Assembly (NCBI GenBank): GCA_935421135.1 | Contig: OW285191.1 | Location: 9,537,700-9,601,699, forward strand | Origin: Bugulina stolonifera | Lineage: Eukaryota; Bryozoa; Gymnolaemata; Cheilostomatida; Bugulidae | Reading direction: 5' to 3' | Length of the DNA: 64,000 nucleotides | In this document: positions 59,701 to 64,000 of the stretch, in pieces | Position numbering within the stretch: the first letter of the stretch is position 1 | Layout of the letters: every line of letters begins with the position of its first letter | Translations under genes and position numbers: made by a program | Notes under the pieces: model-generated | What the model was told of the DNA's origin: nothing | The model's input: only the letters and a program-made list of their open reading frames with translations | Databases searched by the model: none

Positions 59701-62057
59701 TGCTAATAAATGACACATTGAACTCTGACCTTTGATGCTCCACTATTGCTCAGTCGATCGGTATCCTCAAAAGCTGGGATTAGCTTCTGCTCCACCCACT
59801 CCCTGTCTGACTCACTATCTGAATTGTAGGAGACTAAGGCATTATATTCACACTGCTGCTCCAATCTTATTTCCTGTAATTTTTCTGATACAGCTCTGAG
59901 CACGATGCAACAGTGGCTTATATACCATCGGTATTTATAACATGGTAGAGCAATAAGCAGACTTACTAAAATCCCAGCAAGTGATGTCCCAGCTATCATT
60001 AAAGGGATTCGACTGAAGCAGTAGAATTTATCAAGATTGTAGTCGACCACACGCACTGTCACACTGTTGTCATCGATGTTAGGAGGTGTGCAAGTGATGC
60101 TGTCCGACCGTAGCAATACTGTTGAGTTCAACACCCAGTTTTTAAAAACCTTCGAACACGTACATAGGAATGGGTTTCCAGCGATTGAAATGCCTCTTAA
60201 TCTTGGAAAATTAGTTTCAATATTTTGAATTAGCTTGGGAGAAATAGCTCTCAGCAAGTTATCATCCAGATACAGAAAATTTAAATTGGTTAGATTTTGA
60301 AGAGACTCATCTTTGACAGAATGAAGCAGGTTTGCACTCAAGTCTAAAGCGAAGATCCTCGGGCTATGAAATGAAAATTCTGCTGAAAACGATTGAATTT
60401 TATTTTGTCTCAAAACTAGTACTGATAGCCTGGGCATTCTAAGGAACAGGTTCGACGGGATGAAATCAATTTGGTTGTTTGTTAAATCTAATCTTGTCAA
60501 CATGGTTAACTGAGCTAACCTATAGAAATTGGCATTTTGGTTCAATCCAATGCGATTGTTGGCCAACCTTAAGTACTCAATTGTAGTGCACATCTCTGTA
60601 ATATCCGTTAGTTGGTTATCTTCCACTGACAAAGTCTTTAACCCCGGCAACCTACGGCACAATTGTTTTGCAGCTGATGAGGAAAAATTGTCAAGGAAAT
60701 TTTTATCCAACTGTAGTTTGGTTATGACGCTCGTTGAGTTATGGTCAATTTCACCATTGTCATTAATAAATGTGGGAAGTGCTCTGAGCAGGTTACTGTC
60801 AAGTAACAAAGTTTTGAGATTTGGAAAACTATCAAGTAGACCCGATAGGCTATATGGAGTAGCTGAATTTATTCCTATATTAATCAGATTTAATGCTCTC
60901 AGGCGCAATCCTGGATTAACCCCTTTGCTGTACAGTAACAGTTTTCTATGTCCCAAGAGATTTCCATCAAGAATGAGGTGTATGATATTTATAAGAGAAT
61001 CAAATGCACCCCGTTCAATAAAGGAGATGCCACACCAGCCAATGTACAATTCACGCATATATGTAAATCCTTCGAATGTCGACTTTGATATTATGCCTCC
61101 GAAGATTTTGTCACTGAACCTGGTGTCAAGATCTTTTAACTTCCTTAAAGCAAACATGGTTCTGTTAGTAAGAAAACAAGAGGCATTGGCAGGAGCAGTC
61201 GATGTCCAGTGGAGCATTGTCAAGCTGCCTAAACCTTTGGGAAGGTTGTCAAAAATATCTTTGGCAGCTGCAGGGCATTCCCTGTAAAATGGCAAACTAC
61301 TGATATATAATTTTTTCAACCTTATAAGTGGCAGAAGTATTTTCGGTCCAGCAGCAAAAAAGTGTGACTCATCTAAATATAGTACGCTGATGCGTTTAAG
61401 AGGTGCAAAGTAGCCGGGTTTGAGGTTTGTACACTCAGTGCTATTTCGTCCATATCCACTTAACCGTAACTCCACAAGTTTTGTAAGCATTTCAAAGTGA
61501 CTGTTGAAAGAACTTTTGTTATTGCTGCAGCCTTCAAGGGGATTGAAGGAAAAGTCCATCGTTACCACATCTAATACATTTGAAAAAACATTTACTGGAA
61601 ATGCGGTAAACCGGTTTTTTGGAAGATGGAGATTTTTGATTTTGTGTTTGCTATAGAAAAGTACATCTGGCAAACTGCTGATTTGTGATCCCGTTACGTT
61701 CAATTTTAGGAGGCGGCGATTAGAGACAAATGTTTTAGACGCAACAGACATTATGTTCTTTCCGACGATGGTAAGTTGTTTCAAGGAAGGCAGGTGGCTG
61801 AATGCCGATGCATCCAAAACCACAGGTGGACCATTGTACGTAATCTCCAGAGAATGGGTTAAGCGTGATAGCTTTCTAGGGACAATTTCCACAGGGTTAC
61901 TTGTTGTGCAAATAGTATTTTCCTTCTCACACGTTAAGCATTCAGGAACATTGCAGACACCAGTAAAGCATGCTCTTGAGTCCGAATCACACCCTTGAGG
62001 TGCTGGCCCTCCATAATCTAGTATTAGGAGATAGATTATCCAGATATAGAGATCCAT
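56720..62057 (-). CDS. Toll-like receptor (LRR ectodomain, membrane segment, TIR)
   Basis: Exons on the minus strand: 59730-62057, 58436-58595, 57925-58061, 56720-56893; phases join to 932 residues. A signal peptide (MDLYIWIIYLLILDYGG) and a cysteine-rich start are followed by a run of leucine-rich repeats, a single LRRCT (NPFLCTC...ITC...FYC, about 625-680), one membrane segment (about 684-706) and a TIR domain from about 736. TIR box 1 is YNALVSYNSDSESD, box 2 LFIADRDSRPG, box 3 VWKK in place of the usual FW. Such receptors sense microbial or developmental ligands and signal through TIR adaptors such as MyD88. The single LRRCT next to the membrane is the vertebrate-like layout. An LTR lies 100 bases upstream and another in the last intron. 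The exon 1 donor is a weak GTCAGA. Confidence 0.88.
57119..57779 (-). mobile_element. LTR, family B, in the last intron of the Toll-like receptor
   Basis: Starts TGTAATGTTTTTGC, as does the copy at 62157, preceded by ATAT. The 3' edge AAGTACA followed by ATTA is less certain. On the minus strand TATAAAA at 57462-57468 is followed by AATAAA at 57413-57418. It is in the same orientation as the host gene. Confidence 0.6.
59279..59290 (+). repeat. Poly-C tract
   Basis: Twelve consecutive C in the first intron of the Toll-like receptor; its length may be unreliable. Confidence 0.8.
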
Positions 62058-62156
62058 TTTTCATCAAAGATGACTCTGATCATTACTTCTCGCAAGCTCT
62101 AGAAAATAAGCACATGACTAGAAACACAGCGTCTAGTTTGAAACTGTATATAATAT

Positions 62157-62823
62157 TGTAATGTTTTTGCGTCTGAGGGTGGTCTATTAGATTCTCTCCT
62201 AACTGCATATACTGAGCTTATGACAACCTACATGTAGTTGATTGATTGTGCTGTGTGTGAGTAGTGACCCATAGGTCCAAGCTGTCCAACAAGTGCTTAG
62301 AACTAACATGTGCTTGTCAATGCCATCCTAGGACTCTGGGCTTTCGGTCCCGAGGAACTTCAGCTGAGAGTATGCTAGTCTAGAAGAGATAACTCCGGTA
62401 TTCTTGATATAATGTAGATGTGTCTTTATTGAGCTCTAGCAAACAACTGAGCTAATATAGAAAAAAGTTTGCCTTTTATACTGAATCATCTCCGGTGGCT
62501 TCCAATAAAATGTACAACCGTCACTTGGTATACGGTAGTGTGCAATAGCAATAAAAAGGGACGAGTTCGACCCTGGGTCAGATCTCCTAGGTCGGGCATA
62601 ATGCAAAACATTTCAAAACATTGCCAATACAGTAAGTATACAAGATCAACAGTGCTAAGTAGGCACTGGCCCTATACAACCATGCACTTACATACGATTA
62701 TATATGCACTAATGCATAATCATTCAAGCACACTTACATGTAGGTTATTTACACTTTATAGCGAATAACATAGTAAGTATACACATAGGAGAGTCTGAGA
62801 TATAAGGGAGCATTTTCACTACA
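62157..62823 (-). mobile_element. Solo LTR, family B, upstream of the Toll-like receptor
   Basis: 667 bp, TGTAATG...CACTACA, with perfect ATAT target duplications at 62153-62156 and 62824-62827. On the minus strand TATAAAA at 62474-62480 and AATAAA at 62425-62430 mark a promoter and polyadenylation signal. Its 3' edge is 100 bases upstream of the receptor start codon, in the same orientation. Confidence 0.75.
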
Positions 62824-62863
62824 ATATTTGGAAAACACAAGGTTAATTCCGAACAAGGTATAA

Positions 62864-63804
62864 TGTAATGGTTTCTGTGATTTGGTGCGGTCGTCCTTGG
62901 ACGACTATCGACCCAGAAATGAAGTGCCTATGAGTGGTAATAGGACTTCGCATTACATGAAAGATCGAGCGGTCTCAGTAGCCCAAATACTACCAAAGAC
63001 GACCCATCTGATCTCAAGTCCGACCTTCAGACTATACAAGGAAAGAGAGTAGTTTGACCTAGTAGGCGGTTCGCAAAGCGAATGACCTAGTAAAAGGAAG
63101 AGAAAGTCTCTGTATCAAGTATAGATGTGTCTTTATTGAAAGCCAAGTGTAGACTGAGACCATGAACAGTAAAAACAGTGGCCTTTATATAGTAGGAGAA
63201 CTTCCGCCCGACTAGTGTCAGGAAAGACGACATGAGGTCGTCCGGAACTTGCGCAACCATATGGCAGCCGGAAGCCCGACATATATATACAACGGTACTA
63301 GAGCATTACGTTACAATCAAAACAAGTCTGGCGCAATGTCTATTAATACCATTAACCTTCGCAGAAGGACACAAAGGAGTGCTATAACACAGATATACGT
63401 CATGGAAAAATACCAGTAATGTACAATAACAATGGGTAGCTAATTATAGATATAGTAGACCAATATAATGACTCAGTAAATGCCATACATGAGTGTACAA
63501 TGGTATATGGCTAAGTAGTACAGAATACAAGCAAAGCCAGACATATACGTCATGGAAAAGTACAGTAAAGTATACAATAACAATGCTTAACTAATTATAG
63601 ACACTTAGACTAACAGTCGGGGTCGGCTTATGGCCTGATAATGTAATTAAGACTATTGTTTATCCAGGGAACCATATAGGAATTAGAGTCCTGGCTTCTG
63701 CTATTCTAGCAAGTAGTCTCGACACAGCACCATAATGTTAATGTTCCTAGGTGGTCGGGCTCGGCCATCGGGGTCGGCCTTTAGGAGTTGTCCAGACCAT
63801 CACA
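62864..63804 (-). mobile_element. Solo LTR, family A, copy 2
   Basis: Aligns along much of its length with 11784-12502: GTCGTCC...GACGACT near the start, GACCTAGTAGGC, CTTTATATAGTA, GACCATCACA at the end. Minus-strand TATATAAA at 63184-63191 and AATAAA at 63132-63137. Flanks are ATAA and ATAT. It is longer than copy 1 (941 against 719 bp), with extra sequence in its right half. Confidence 0.65.
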
Positions 63805-64000
63805 ATATTATTGTTGTTGAGTTTTTCTGTGGTATATAGATGCACATTGCATCACAAGTTACTCTTAGAATTATCAATCTTCCCCAGTCCGGACTGCAGT
63901 CAAAACATTGAGTTTTGGTTGCTCAACTCGCATGTAAATAAATGGTGTGGATAGTAATTTAATTTCTTGCTGTTTTCAGAGAAACCTTTTGAATAAATGC
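63805..64000. other. Window end
   Basis: I see no feature in it. Confidence 0.4.

Noticed and set aside
60529..61287. Plus-strand frame of 252 codons
   Set aside because: Antisense shadow of the leucine-rich-repeat exon of the Toll-like receptor.

Overview
This is a 64 kb piece of an AT-rich, intron-rich animal genome. All host genes are split by GT-AG introns. A full MIA3/TANGO1 gene with an MIA-type SH3 domain, a peroxin of the PEX11-gamma type and a Toll-like receptor place it in Metazoa. The short gene spans, small introns and several genes I cannot assign suggest a marine invertebrate. A sponge or another early-branching animal is my best guess, but the sequence does not prove it.

Layout. 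Positions 1-9.6 kb (+ strand) hold two tandem paralogues of an unrecognised secreted, cysteine-rich protein; the first lacks its start exon, and the second carries a tRNA-Ser(AGA) in an intron. Positions 10.3-14.2 kb are a mobile-element strip: two copies of a tRNA-derived SINE, a terminal-inverted-repeat element and a solo LTR. Positions 14.3-16.4 kb (+) are PEX11G. Positions 17.3-20.1 kb (+) are an ML-domain gene of the GM2-activator type with an in-frame TGA at a cysteine position. Positions 21.1-37.6 kb (- strand) are MIA3/TANGO1 in 22 coding exons; the summed exons keep one frame to a 2171-residue product. Positions 39.2-41.3 kb (+) are a coiled-coil protein with an N-terminal CxC/CxxC motif and a CCSS C-terminus.

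Positions 42.0-62.1 kb (-) form a receptor region. It has a type I membrane protein of unknown family, then remnants of duplicated Toll-like receptor 3' exons, then an intact four-exon Toll-like receptor (signal peptide, leucine-rich repeats, LRRCT, one membrane segment, TIR). A young Ty3/gypsy element with 193/194-identical LTRs separates two exons of one receptor remnant. Four LTRs of another family (TG...CA ends, ATAT-type 4-bp target duplications, conserved TATA-to-AATAAA spacing) are scattered in the window. One lies 100 bp upstream of the receptor start codon in the same orientation, and another lies in its last intron.

MIA3 (cargo export from the endoplasmic reticulum), PEX11G (peroxisome membrane) and the ML protein (lipid binding) are unrelated neighbours, not an operon-like unit. 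The parts most worth a second look are the secreted tandem pair, the Toll-like receptor with its duplicated tails and LTRs, the TGA in the ML gene, and the splice-donor tandem array in MIA3.
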